The notes beneath the pieces were generated by a model, which searched no databases, was not told where the DNA came from, and was given only the letters and a program-made list of their open reading frames with translations. Shown here one piece after another: positions 18,901 through 26,763 of a stretch of 64,000 nucleotides of DNA. The translations under genes and the position numbers were made by a program. This DNA comes from a bacterium UBP4_UBA6127. Lineage in GTDB: Bacteria > UBP4 > UBA4092. Numbering within the stretch: the stretch's first letter is position 1; each line of letters starts with the position of its first letter. The stretch is taken from assembly GCA_002428325.1 (NCBI GenBank), contig DIVR01000045.1, positions 1 to 64,000 of the forward strand, read 5' to 3'.

Positions 18901-19066
18901 ATAATCCGTCATATCCTGCCATAAAGATATCAGGGACCCGTTTTTCTATCGTCGAATATTTTGATTCAAAATACTGCAGAATTACAGTCGGCTTGGCCTG
19001 CACAACCAACAAACAAATAAATCCCATACCCAGAATGAATGGATACCATCTTATCAGATGCTTCAT
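15908..19066 (-). CDS. Secreted GH13 alpha-amylase with C-terminal beta domains
   Basis: A 1052-residue exported amylase. The ATG at 19066 follows GGAGGAG by 9 nt and gives the signal peptide MKHLIRWYPFILGMGFICLL. The catalytic barrel shows all four GH13 regions: DIVLNH near residues 112-117, GFRIDAAKH with nucleophile Asp256, FGEVYDG with acid/base Glu294, and VEAHDT with His365-Asp366. The barrel covers about the first 500 residues. The remainder is several Ig-like or CBM-like beta domains, much longer than a minimal amylase. The C-terminus reads ATSVELSFFLRYE, echoing the VPVELSSF tail of two small secreted proteins nearby. It would hydrolyse starch or glycogen outside the cytoplasm, together with the GH57 enzyme upstream and the binding lipoprotein downstream. 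Confidence 0.92.
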   Translation of the reverse strand: MKHLIRWYPFILGMGFICLLVVQAKPTVILQYFESKYSTIEKRVPDIFMAGYDGLWIPPTNRADSGNYSVGYDLYNRFDLGESYDQTLYGTEASLKGLVMSVHTTDIKIYPDIVLNHNGFRNKYTAGFEAAGGYPGFALSLPSDSWGDFHDYSASGDLDGQISGLVDIDQGKNHQYIRQPVTEDTVNNLPYPSISTSNARFYLDPSPLPGDSTTLSGFNLTHPLRGIPVKENATGLLLRYIKWMNEVIDVDGFRIDAAKHVPTWFFDSFYDGVLEGKGRPDRGGNPTNPLSFGEVYDGNVSYVGSYTDVSKNRDALDFPLYFNMYSQLNANGFGDFKSFIYSSVDAYDDGDANNGSMGVQFVEAHDTGLPSPNNNNLAYAYILTRPGKPLVYFNAQEFGTGRSFPRTGRGDALGGVYGDQITKLIDIHNEYAQGSLLERWLDNKYTTDNSRFYVYERENSLLVGLNLQENSGYDEVVVQTAFPAGTILQELTGNALDTVYNQGGALFSLLTVNGSSQATIRIPRSDKMRGYVMYGISNPQGILSLSSVSYYIPAESTTVWVGTRRITSIPVISGATVTLTLQTDSTEDNAMWKLDDGYLDLTGTLLKTGHFQGFQQVTSGSGITATKSVGTTGGLGRYVLDIPADNLSEGYHYFTMIAFKQRPEGSPACFNTYKQVFYVDRHGPVVNLTAPTYSGSSDVLSQDYNVQVECPDLTANSIHIFPDLPSGKTVSDLIPLAADSNHAVFADRSTFTWTWHNINGGIHSLDILAFEESGNASVTRYTNIEAVIPSPPLQLGYDSNPSSGSVTFVSIPSQVTTREYGDIVVRVDTLKSGGGYYSYAAGDFYVELQIDTTVYIATTYNASLLPPINRLVQNDQNLGDDYDEFRLYWKGYSSGTHSLTARAHLNPQTQPANSSSSIVTVPASVPGPSITLVSPTSGTVLSDPREVTVQFRVDSTARTVWVFMADSTGGDNLLGRINDPVAGSLLSVSGALDNPNTPEAEGIKVGNGIYPIHIVASTSLDGGGITSDLNTSVSITDWGATSVELSFFLRYE

Positions 19067-19122
19067 TATCAATAACTCCTCCACCTTCAATGGGGATAAC
19101 CTGATTATCCCGCTAAAAGGGC

Positions 19123-21870
19123 TTATTCACCAATATCTATCCAATAATCCACCAGCGTTACCGGTGTTTCCAATACATATTGAACCAGTTCAATGGTTTC
19201 CACCGAACCATTTCCATTCCCTGAAGGAGCTTGAGATTGCAAAGCTCCCCCATCCCCTGAAGCATACCCGAGAGAGGCAAGATAGACAGAAGAGGGTACG
19301 CTGCCAAATAACGCAGCCAACCCAATGGTCCCTTCCAGATACCCGCCAGCCCCGGTAGCGGTTTGGGCATAGGCCAATCCGGGAACAGATCCTTCAGAAT
19401 CAAACCATCCAGACCAACCATTGGATTCCTCATTTCCAATAAAGGCATCCCAACTTGAGATCTGGCCTGATTTTGCCCAAAAGGCGGTTGTTAATACAGA
19501 CGGATTACGAATAAGCAGAATAAACCGATCCTGGGATCCCGAGGCTTTTTCGGTTGCCAGATAGAGGCTGGTCCCGTTCCAGTGAGCCCATAGGTTCAGT
19601 GTACTGTCCGTACTGGATGCGATTTTCTGGGCCACTGTGTCCAAACTCCCATCCAACTGATATTGATAGGTTGTAACCGTGGTCTGGCTCAGGACTGTTA
19701 CATGCCAGTCCTGGCCGCTGTTATTATCCCAGTTACCCCCGTCGGTAAAAACAAAATCGATAGTGGTTGAAGTAGAAGGGACTGAAAGGTCAAATCGATA
19801 ATAACCGGTTGAACTGTCATAGCTCATGGCAGGATTTGGAGTCATTACGGTTGCCCAGTAGTTATATCCCCAATGAAGATATACAGTATCTGTAGAATCA
19901 GGAAGGCTTCCTCTTACCGGGTCGTAATAGATACTCAGGGTCTGACCGGTAGTAGGTGTTGACGGGTTCCAAAAACAAATATCACCCGGTTCTGTTCCCC
20001 CACCCCCAACACCGGAGGTTCCCAGCATCACATGGCGGATATCTGATTTAGAGATGTTTCCTCGAACATCCGATGCTTCAACATAATAATCATAGAGGGT
20101 GTTGGTCATCCCGCTGATAGTTTCATAATATTCATAAGCTTTATAAACTGGAGTTACTGTGGTCTGAGGGGTTCTATAAATGCTGGACATCTCCAGAGTG
20201 GTCCAGCCGGTAACCCCAGTTCCTCCCCCATAAGTTTGATTATCTCCCCCCATTACCCCATCCAGATCAGTTCGATATTTCAAATTGACCGATGCCATTC
20301 CAGATAAATCATAGACATAGCTCCATACGCTAAAACTGGTGGATTGGGCAACACTCCATTCATTTCCTCCGGGATTATAAGGCTCCCTCTGGGGAACATA
20401 AATACTGGGGCCGGTGGAATCCAGCGAACCCGAACCAATGACCAAGTCAGCTTGAGCAACCGCTAAATTGGAGGCCCGGGCCGGATGCCCATCCCAAGTT
20501 GATGAATTGGGTTCCCAATACCAGTAACAGGAGGTTTGGCCTTCCAACATCTGGCGCTGGGAACTAGATGATCTTGAATCCGTGGGATTAATCTGGAGAG
20601 CTGTTTTGACTCGGTTTTCTGAAGCCATCATGACCCCCCAGGAATTTCTGTCAGGGGAATATCCTGAATCGTCAGGGTCACCATTCCATTTTTTATATTC
20701 AGGATCTCCATTGTCGGCCCCAGCCCAGGAACCATCCTCAATGTGAATCACATCATCGGTGGCTGGGGGAAACAAATCCAGGTAATCCTGTATGGTCGTA
20801 CAAACAAACCGGCTGGGATTCGACTGCAACCAGCTGATAAAGCTATTAAAGTTATTGTGGTAATAACTGTCAGCTCCTCCCCCATAATTATCTCCATCAT
20901 GATGAAGAACAATCAATATCGGGTGTTCAGAATCTGTATTATAGGTTTCCAGCTGGCTCATGACCCCTTCATAATTCAAGGCGCCAAAACCGCCTCGACC
21001 ATCTTCATTCCCCATATAACGGTCCCCGGGAACGGCGATTATTTTACGGACCGTTCCGGAATCAGGATCTGTATAACTTACATAATGCGGTTGATGTCCC
21101 CAACGAGCAGAAACGGGTGTCGGAGCCCATAAACCTGTCAGGGAAACCCAATCTCCCGGATCAGGATTTAACTGGTCAGCGGGATTTGGTTCATATAAAT
21201 TCCCACTGGAATTCCAGGGATACCCCTTACAGGCCCTGTCAAAATGGATATTATCTACAATGGCCCATTCCAATCCCTCATCCAATAAGGCGGGTATCAT
21301 ACGAGGGGAAAAAGCTGTTTCGGCTGGAAAATAACCTTTTGAATAAGCTATTGAACTCCCAAAATTATCAGACACACTCTCTTTATGAAGCTGAATCTGT
21401 TCTCGAATACTCTCATAATCTATCAACCCATTTAAAGGGTGAAAATACCCAAAACCAATAATATCCAGCCGGGGGTTCCCCAGGGAGGTCTGCCATTGTC
21501 GCCCTTCCACCCATCGGCTTTCCCAGTTATTAAAATCTGAGATAACCCCTTTTAGATTGTCGAGGTTCTCCGCTAATGATCCTGAAATACTTACCTGGGC
21601 TCCGGCATGTGGTAATCCTGCGTTTTTCGCCGCCTCAATGGAATCGATAGGCCAACGGGTATAAGGACCCGTTCGCTGCCGGAAAATATCATATACATCA
21701 TAACTATAATGGCTGGCTGAATAGGTTTGGTTGATGGTCTCCCCGGGCCAATAAATGGGTTGATGCATATGCCACAAAAAAGAAATATAAATGGGAGGAT
21801 TAGCCTGTGCCCATATCGTTAAGAATAGCAGTCCTATTATCCCTATAATCCTGGATATTCTCTTTTTCAT
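19123..21870 (-). CDS. Secreted GH57 amylase/amylopullulanase-like enzyme with starch-binding domains
   Basis: A 915-residue exported protein with signal peptide MKKRISRIIGIIGLLFLTIWAQA. GH57 motifs are present in order: HMHQP at 34-38, GYFHPL near 141-146, FPAETAF with probable nucleophile Glu184, and VLHHDGDN near 321-328 holding the likely acid/base Asp325. The C-terminal part has a CBM25-like module (VYLHWGYNYWATVM, about residues 640-745) and a final DOMON/CBM9-like module. GH57 enzymes include alpha-amylases, amylopullulanases, 4-alpha-glucanotransferases and branching enzymes; the exact activity is not decided by sequence reading. It is the first gene of the glucan operon, with its own strong promoter, followed by the GH13 amylase 56 nt later. 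Confidence 0.88.
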   Translation of the reverse strand: MKKRISRIIGIIGLLFLTIWAQANPPIYISFLWHMHQPIYWPGETINQTYSASHYSYDVYDIFRQRTGPYTRWPIDSIEAAKNAGLPHAGAQVSISGSLAENLDNLKGVISDFNNWESRWVEGRQWQTSLGNPRLDIIGFGYFHPLNGLIDYESIREQIQLHKESVSDNFGSSIAYSKGYFPAETAFSPRMIPALLDEGLEWAIVDNIHFDRACKGYPWNSSGNLYEPNPADQLNPDPGDWVSLTGLWAPTPVSARWGHQPHYVSYTDPDSGTVRKIIAVPGDRYMGNEDGRGGFGALNYEGVMSQLETYNTDSEHPILIVLHHDGDNYGGGADSYYHNNFNSFISWLQSNPSRFVCTTIQDYLDLFPPATDDVIHIEDGSWAGADNGDPEYKKWNGDPDDSGYSPDRNSWGVMMASENRVKTALQINPTDSRSSSSQRQMLEGQTSCYWYWEPNSSTWDGHPARASNLAVAQADLVIGSGSLDSTGPSIYVPQREPYNPGGNEWSVAQSTSFSVWSYVYDLSGMASVNLKYRTDLDGVMGGDNQTYGGGTGVTGWTTLEMSSIYRTPQTTVTPVYKAYEYYETISGMTNTLYDYYVEASDVRGNISKSDIRHVMLGTSGVGGGGTEPGDICFWNPSTPTTGQTLSIYYDPVRGSLPDSTDTVYLHWGYNYWATVMTPNPAMSYDSSTGYYRFDLSVPSTSTTIDFVFTDGGNWDNNSGQDWHVTVLSQTTVTTYQYQLDGSLDTVAQKIASSTDSTLNLWAHWNGTSLYLATEKASGSQDRFILLIRNPSVLTTAFWAKSGQISSWDAFIGNEESNGWSGWFDSEGSVPGLAYAQTATGAGGYLEGTIGLAALFGSVPSSVYLASLGYASGDGGALQSQAPSGNGNGSVETIELVQYVLETPVTLVDYWIDIGE

Positions 21871-21936
21871 TTATGCCTGATTCCCTTTTTATAAACAGTT
21901 TTTTATGAGAAGCAGTTCCCTGATTTATCAATCGGT

Positions 21937-21946
21937 GGACCGGTTT
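21937..21946. promoter_or_regulatory. Possible operator at the glucan operon start
   Basis: GGACCGGTTT has a central CG and partial dyad symmetry, as LacI-family operators do, and overlaps the expected start of transcription. Similar ACCGGTT sequences occur at 13753-13768 and 23963-23969. The core is short and common in this genome, so the call is tentative. Confidence 0.25.
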
Positions 21947-21960
21947 AACTTTTCAAGCAA

Positions 21961-21989
21961 AGTATAGTGAAGGAAGCCCCGGTTGTCAA
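21961..21989 (-). promoter_or_regulatory. Sigma-70 type promoter of the GH57-GH13-SBP operon
   Basis: TTGACA (21984-21989, minus strand) and TATACT (21961-21966) have a 17-nt spacer, close to consensus. A partly symmetric AAACCGGTCC sequence at 21937-21946 lies just downstream of the predicted start point, where a LacI-type repressor could act. Confidence 0.68.
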
Positions 21990-22013
21990 CGGAATTTTTA
22001 AAGAAAGTCCTCA

Positions 22014-22075
22014 TAGGGAGGGGATTCAGAAAAGATGTCAACCTAACCCAAAGGGGGAACCCCTCCAGAGTCTTT
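22014..22075. repeat. Weak inverted repeat between rfbA and the GH57 operon
   Basis: The 250-nt gap between the rfbA end and the GH57 start contains GGAGGGG near 22018 and CCCCTCC near 22060, able to pair over a loop of about 35 nt. The rest of the gap holds the GH57 promoter. No gene is visible. Confidence 0.35.
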
Positions 22076-22119
22076 CAGGCAGACAAATGAGACAGAATAA
22101 AGGGAGAAAGGAATAAGTA

Positions 22120-22869
22120 TCAGGGTATCAATTCTTTAAGCAGCCTTTTACGGTCCTCAGTCCGGGCCATATAAAGGTTTGCTTTCAGGAGTCCATAGAA
22201 GGTACCGGCTTCTAGCCATTCAGAATCCAGGAAATCATATTCCAGGAATTTCCTTTTAAGATAGAGTGAGTTCACATCGGTGATTTCCAATTCACCTCGG
22301 GAGGAAGGTTTCAGTTGTCGAATAAACTCAAAGACTTGAGAATCATAACAATAGATTCCCGTAACGGCATAAGGAGAGATTAACGATTTAGGTTTCTCCA
22401 CTAATTTCTGTATTCTACGGTCTTTAAGGACTGCCACACCAAAATGACCCGGATCGGAGACTTCTTTTAAAAGGACTCTGGCTCCCTTTCCCTGCTTATC
22501 GAAATGGTCAAGAAAAGAGCTGATATCCCCCGGAAAAATATTATCTCCCAGGATGACAGTTATCGGACTTCCTCCGGCAAAATCCTCTGCCAGTTTCAAG
22601 GCATCCGCAATGCCACCTTCCTTTTCTTGAAAGGTATAACTCAACTGACTCAATCCCATTTCTCTTCCATTTCCCAGTAAGCGGAGAAAATCTCCTGACC
22701 ATTGACCGCCGGTAACAATCAAAACTTCAGTGATTCCTGAGCGAACAAGGGTTTGCAGTGGATAATAGATCATAGGCCTTTCACCCACCGGAAGAAGATG
22801 TTTATTCGTAATCTTGGTCAATGGATAAAGGCGTTTCCCCAATCCACCAGCTAGAATGACACCCTTCAT
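22120..22869 (-). CDS. rfbA: Glucose-1-phosphate thymidylyltransferase-like nucleotidyltransferase
   Basis: A 249-residue sugar-nucleotide pyrophosphorylase. The signature GGLGKRLYPLTKITNKHLLPVG is at the N-terminus, followed by MIYYPLQTLVRSGI, the LGDN motif near residue 108 and VEKPKSLISPYAVTGIYCYD. It would join dTTP and glucose-1-phosphate to form dTDP-glucose in the cytoplasm. It is shorter than the classical 290-residue RmlA and matches the short form common in diverse phyla. It lies 18 nt after rfbB in the same direction, so both act in one operon. The later rhamnose genes rfbC and rfbD are absent, leaving the end-product sugar undecided. Confidence 0.87.
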   Translation of the reverse strand: MKGVILAGGLGKRLYPLTKITNKHLLPVGERPMIYYPLQTLVRSGITEVLIVTGGQWSGDFLRLLGNGREMGLSQLSYTFQEKEGGIADALKLAEDFAGGSPITVILGDNIFPGDISSFLDHFDKQGKGARVLLKEVSDPGHFGVAVLKDRRIQKLVEKPKSLISPYAVTGIYCYDSQVFEFIRQLKPSSRGELEITDVNSLYLKRKFLEYDFLDSEWLEAGTFYGLLKANLYMARTEDRKRLLKELIP

Positions 22870-22887
22870 ATCTCCAAGCCTCCCTTT

Positions 22888-23910
22888 TTACCTCTCCAGT
22901 GTACTCTTTTTATGGCGTTGGGCATACTGTTGCCGGTAGTATTGCTGGTATTCACCTGATTTGATTTTTCTCCACCAATTTTCATTATGACGATACCATT
23001 GAAGGGTTTCTTTTAATCCCATTGAAAATAAATATTCAGGGTTCCATCCCAATTGCCGAATTTGTGAAGCATCCAGGGAATATCGCCGGTCATGACCCTG
23101 CCGGTCATCCACCATTTCTATCAAATCTTCACTCATCCCCATTTCTTGTAGAATCAAACGAGTGACCTCCAGATTGGGGATGCCCTCCCCGGTGGATATA
23201 TTATAAATCTCTCCCGTTTTTCCCTTTTGAATAACGATATCCAGGGCAGAACAATAATCCTGAATATATATCCATTCCCGGATACAGGATCCATCCCCAT
23301 AAAGGGGTAATTTCTTTCCTTCCAGTAAATTAGTTATAAATAACGGAATCAGCTTTTCCGGATACTGATAAGGTCCATAACAGTTACAGCTCCTGGTAAT
23401 CATGACATCCACCTTATACGTCTGATGGTAAGCCAGGCACAGGAGGTCCGCTCCCCCTTTACTGGCAGAATAAGGATTTCCGGGAAGCAGAGGGGCTTGC
23501 TCGGTATTTTGTCCGGAGGGACAGTTCCCATATACTTCATCCGTGCTGATTTGAATCAATTTCTTTTGATGGAAACGGGCTGCTTCCAAAAGATTATAAG
23601 TCCCCACCATATCGGTCAAAATAAAATCCCGGGGTTGGGCAATGGAACGATCCACATGCGTTTCAGCCGCAAAATTGATTATTCCATCAAATTCAGGCAC
23701 CAATGACTCAATGGCCTGAGGGTCGGTAATATCTCCCAGGACAAACCGATAATGGGGATGATTTTCAATCATTTTTAAATTATCTGGATTACCGGCATAA
23801 GTCAGTTTGTCCAGATTAAGAATATAATCCTCAGTATGGTTTTTCAACCAATACCGGATAAAGTTTGAGCCCATAAAACCGCATCCACCCGTAATCAACC
23901 ATCGCATCAT
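22888..23910 (-). CDS. rfbB: dTDP-glucose 4,6-dehydratase
   Basis: A 340-residue short-chain dehydrogenase of the RmlB type. The NAD-binding GGCGFMGSNFIRY is at the N-terminus, STDEVYG near residue 121, and the catalytic Tyr-x-x-x-Lys pair lies in PYSASKGG near residue 147. RSCNCYGPYQYPEKLIPLFI and IREWIYIQDYCSAL complete the family pattern. It converts dTDP-glucose to dTDP-4-keto-6-deoxyglucose, the branch point to rhamnose and other deoxysugars of surface glycans. It is the first gene of a two-gene operon with the thymidylyltransferase and is divergent from a secreted GH5-like gene. GGAGG lies upstream of its paired ATG codons. Confidence 0.93.
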   Translation of the reverse strand: MMRWLITGGCGFMGSNFIRYWLKNHTEDYILNLDKLTYAGNPDNLKMIENHPHYRFVLGDITDPQAIESLVPEFDGIINFAAETHVDRSIAQPRDFILTDMVGTYNLLEAARFHQKKLIQISTDEVYGNCPSGQNTEQAPLLPGNPYSASKGGADLLCLAYHQTYKVDVMITRSCNCYGPYQYPEKLIPLFITNLLEGKKLPLYGDGSCIREWIYIQDYCSALDIVIQKGKTGEIYNISTGEGIPNLEVTRLILQEMGMSEDLIEMVDDRQGHDRRYSLDASQIRQLGWNPEYLFSMGLKETLQWYRHNENWWRKIKSGEYQQYYRQQYAQRHKKSTLER

Positions 23911-23955
23911 TACCTGGCCCTCCTTAGCCAGAGGAAATTATATCACGCTTACTTA

Positions 23956-23985
23956 TTGACTACCGGTTACCCCTACGCCTAAAAT
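23956..23985 (+). promoter_or_regulatory. Sigma-70 type promoter of the GH5-like gene
   Basis: TTGACT (23956-23961) and TAAAAT (23980-23985) are 18 nt apart. An ACCGGTTA sequence sits in the spacer and could be an operator. The short gap also has to hold the divergent rfbB promoter. Confidence 0.5.
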
Positions 23986-24018
23986 CATATTGATAATTAC
24001 CTTCTCATGAGGTATCCG

Positions 24019-26322
24019 ATGCGATATTATGTTCTTGTTTTTTTGTTATGCTTGTTCGTTCAGGGAATCAGTATCCCGGAGGCTTACTGTCAAAACTCTA
24101 ACAATACCGTGAAAATCCAGAGTCCTCCCAGAGTGAGTTACATCAAACCCAATAAAACCACCCTCAAACAATATGAGAAATTTGAAGCAGAAATCACCTT
24201 ATCAGGCACTTATATAAACCCTTTTGACCCTGATGAAATTGAAGTTGAGGCACGGTTCGAAGGACCGGATGGAAAGACCTTGGTAGTTCCCGGTTTTTAT
24301 TATCAGGAATATCAAAGAACCCTGGCTAATAATCAGGAAAAGCTTTATAAATATGCGGAACCCGGCTGGAGAATTCGATTTACCCCTATTATACCGGGAA
24401 CTTATTCTTATTCCATCCGAATCAAAACACCTGCCGGGATGACACGTTCATCAAGCCAGGTATTCACTGTACAACCTTCTCGGGATAAAGGTTTTGTCAG
24501 AACCAGTTCTGTTTACCCCTATTATCTGCAATTCGACAACCGAACCCCATATTTTCCTATCGGAACCAATCTTGGTTGGTCTAATTCATCAGGAACCTAT
24601 GATATGGATGCCTATTTCAACCAGTTCAAAGAGTCAGGGATTAACTTTACCCGTATCTGGTTGGTTGAATGGCATCTGGGATTGGAAGGCTCCGACAGAA
24701 TTTCACCCGCCTTTGGCGGAATCGGAAAATATAATCTGGAAAATGCCTATAAACTGGACCAGATTTTGGATTCAGCCGCTCAAAAAGGGATTTATATCGT
24801 CTTATGCTTGGATTCATTTAGCAGCCTGAAACAAGCGGGTAACCCCAGCCATTTTGAAAATAATGTTTATAATGCTTCCCGGGGAGGCCCCTGCCCCAAT
24901 CCTTCAAATTTCTTTACCTCTGAGACGGCCCAAACCTATTATCAAAAAAGGCTTCGATATATTCTGGCCCGATGGGGCTACAGTCCCCAGATATTGGCTT
25001 GGGAATTATGGAATGAAGTGGATCTAACCGATGGCTACAACCCTTCTGCCGTCGGAAACTGGCATAAACAGATGGCTGATTACATCCAACAAAATGACCC
25101 TTATCACCATTTAATCACCACCAGTTTTGCAAAACCCGAAGGAGATAACAATATCTGGGAGTTGCCTGAAATTGATATTATCCAAACTCATTCCTATGAC
25201 CCCAGAGATACCGCCGAGACCCTTTCTTACTGGTGCGGACAGAAAAGGGCCCGCTTCAAGAAACCCCATCTTTATGGAGAATTTGGCATTGATAGCGAAG
25301 GAAAACTGGAAAAAGCAGATAAGACTGGCACTTATCTGCATAATGGGATTTGGGCTTCCTCCCTAAGTGGTGCGGCCGGTTGCGCCATGAGCTGGTGGTG
25401 GGATTCGATTCTGAGACCGAATAATTTCTTCAGCCAATATTCTGCTTTAGCTATTTTCACCCGGGAGTTACCCTGTAATCGACAAGATCTGGAACCTTTG
25501 AAAGCTTCAAGGCCCCGATACTCCTCAGCCAAACTTGTTTCAGGATATGGGACAGCTATCCTGGTTCCGGCTGGAAATTGGGAAGAAGCATCCCAGGTTT
25601 CCCTGTTTCATGTTGATTCCACTGGAAACCTGGCTGAAAAAGAGAAGATCAATAAATTTATCCAGGGAACAGCCCATAGTAATATGAAATCCCCCCATTG
25701 TTTTGAATTGAATTATCCGGTGGAAGGAACTCTCAGTGTCAGGGTGCATCGAGTTTCTGACCAGGCAGTCCTGACCATTCTACTGGATGGGAAGAATGCT
25801 TTTGCCCGGGAATTCAAATCTGGGGGAGGTGAAGGTGATTGGAAAGAGGCCTATTTTAATGAAGAAGCCAAAGTCTATCAAAACATCTTCGACACCGAAT
25901 GCCAAATCATTATCCCCAGAGGTAAACATATGATTGAATTGGTAAATAATGGGGCTGATTGGATTGAAATTGAAAAAATTACCCTGGGAAATTATGTAAC
26001 AGCGTTAGAACCTCATCTCCGGATTTTGGGGCTTCAAACTAATGATTCGGCCTGTTTTTGGGTTCAGAATAAACAATCCAGCTGGGATCAATTGGCTCAG
26101 GATCTAACCATCCAACCGGTTAAAGATGCTCAATTTGATATTGAGGGTCTGGAAAATGGCCGCTATCGGCTTGAATGGTATGATACTCAGGATGGAAAAA
26201 TTCTGAATTCATGGACATTTAGCGTTACAAACAAAATTGCCCTTATCAATGTCCCGGAACTCCGGACCGATATTGCGGGAAAATTGAAGAAATTGACAGA
26301 AACAGCTCCCCCAACCTATTAA
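24019..26322 (+). CDS. Secreted DUF5060/GH5-like glycoside hydrolase
   Basis: A 767-residue exported enzyme. The second ATG (24019) is chosen because GAGGT lies 5 nt before it; the first ATG at 24007 is also possible. A signal peptide (MRYYVLVFLLCLFVQG) is followed by an N-terminal beta domain like DUF5060 at about 40-155, then a TIM barrel. The acid/base Glu lies in WELWNEVD (about residue 333) and the nucleophile Glu in HLYGEFGID (about residue 421), the clan A arrangement. The final 300 residues hold beta domains, including a carbohydrate-binding-like HMIELVNNGADWIEIEKI region. Beta-mannanase or endoglucanase activity is plausible; substrate is not fixed. It is divergent from rfbB. Confidence 0.82.
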   Translation: MRYYVLVFLLCLFVQGISIPEAYCQNSNNTVKIQSPPRVSYIKPNKTTLKQYEKFEAEITLSGTYINPFDPDEIEVEARFEGPDGKTLVVPGFYYQEYQRTLANNQEKLYKYAEPGWRIRFTPIIPGTYSYSIRIKTPAGMTRSSSQVFTVQPSRDKGFVRTSSVYPYYLQFDNRTPYFPIGTNLGWSNSSGTYDMDAYFNQFKESGINFTRIWLVEWHLGLEGSDRISPAFGGIGKYNLENAYKLDQILDSAAQKGIYIVLCLDSFSSLKQAGNPSHFENNVYNASRGGPCPNPSNFFTSETAQTYYQKRLRYILARWGYSPQILAWELWNEVDLTDGYNPSAVGNWHKQMADYIQQNDPYHHLITTSFAKPEGDNNIWELPEIDIIQTHSYDPRDTAETLSYWCGQKRARFKKPHLYGEFGIDSEGKLEKADKTGTYLHNGIWASSLSGAAGCAMSWWWDSILRPNNFFSQYSALAIFTRELPCNRQDLEPLKASRPRYSSAKLVSGYGTAILVPAGNWEEASQVSLFHVDSTGNLAEKEKINKFIQGTAHSNMKSPHCFELNYPVEGTLSVRVHRVSDQAVLTILLDGKNAFAREFKSGGGEGDWKEAYFNEEAKVYQNIFDTECQIIIPRGKHMIELVNNGADWIEIEKITLGNYVTALEPHLRILGLQTNDSACFWVQNKQSSWDQLAQDLTIQPVKDAQFDIEGLENGRYRLEWYDTQDGKILNSWTFSVTNKIALINVPELRTDIAGKLKKLTETAPPTY

Positions 26323-26508
26323 AACAGGAAAAGAGTTGCTCCTTGGGTTAGTAGGGGTGTTTCCGGAACTTAGAGAAAATAAACACCTGGATAATATAAA
26401 AATTTTGATATCATCCAATAACTCTCTACGGGCCTTAATTCACTGTCCCAATAAGGCAATTCATTTTGGGGCAAGAGAACATGTCATTGATTTCATTTGA
26501 GTTATTAT

Positions 26509-26526
26509 TTTTGACAGCTGTCAAAA
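26509..26526. repeat. Perfect 18-bp palindrome TTTTGACA-GC-TGTCAAAA
   Basis: A perfect dyad with half-site TTTTGACA around a central GC. A nearly identical dyad with central CG occurs at 57063-57082, also between convergent genes. It looks like a protein-binding site rather than a terminator because no T-run follows. Confidence 0.7.
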
Positions 26527-26700
26527 CAAGGGTAGAGGGAAAGAAAATCCAGGTACCATTTACTATTTTTTCTAAAGAATACAGGTATCTGCTTAATTAT
26601 ATTTTTCCATTTCTTGAATTATGCCTGCCTTCTATTCAGGTCAAAATTGTCTCAGGTTACCTTCCTGTAATTCGACTTCATGGAAATTGTGATTTCCATC

Positions 26701-26742
26701 CTAAAGAAAAGCCCCAGAAGACTATGGTCCTCAGGGGCTTTA
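26701..26742 (-). terminator. Terminator after the first GH27 gene
   Basis: AAGCCCC (26709-26715) pairs with GGGGCTT (26734-26740), with further pairs inside a mismatched stem. On the minus strand it is followed by TTTTCTTT, ending transcription of the GH27 gene that stops at 26764. Confidence 0.75.
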
Positions 26743-26763
26743 TATTAACAATGGGACATTAAT

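Larger units (their letters stand above)
26323..26763. other. Convergent intergenic region of 441 nt
   Basis: This stretch separates the GH5-like gene from the converging GH27 gene. It holds an 18-bp perfect palindrome at 26509-26526 and a terminator hairpin at 26709-26740. A short open frame at 26466-26762 lacks a ribosome site and family resemblance and I do not call it a gene. Confidence 0.6.

Noticed and set aside
26466..26762. 98-codon open frame in the convergent gap after the GH5-like gene
   Set aside because: No ribosome site, no recognisable domain, and it reads through the palindrome and the GH27 terminator.
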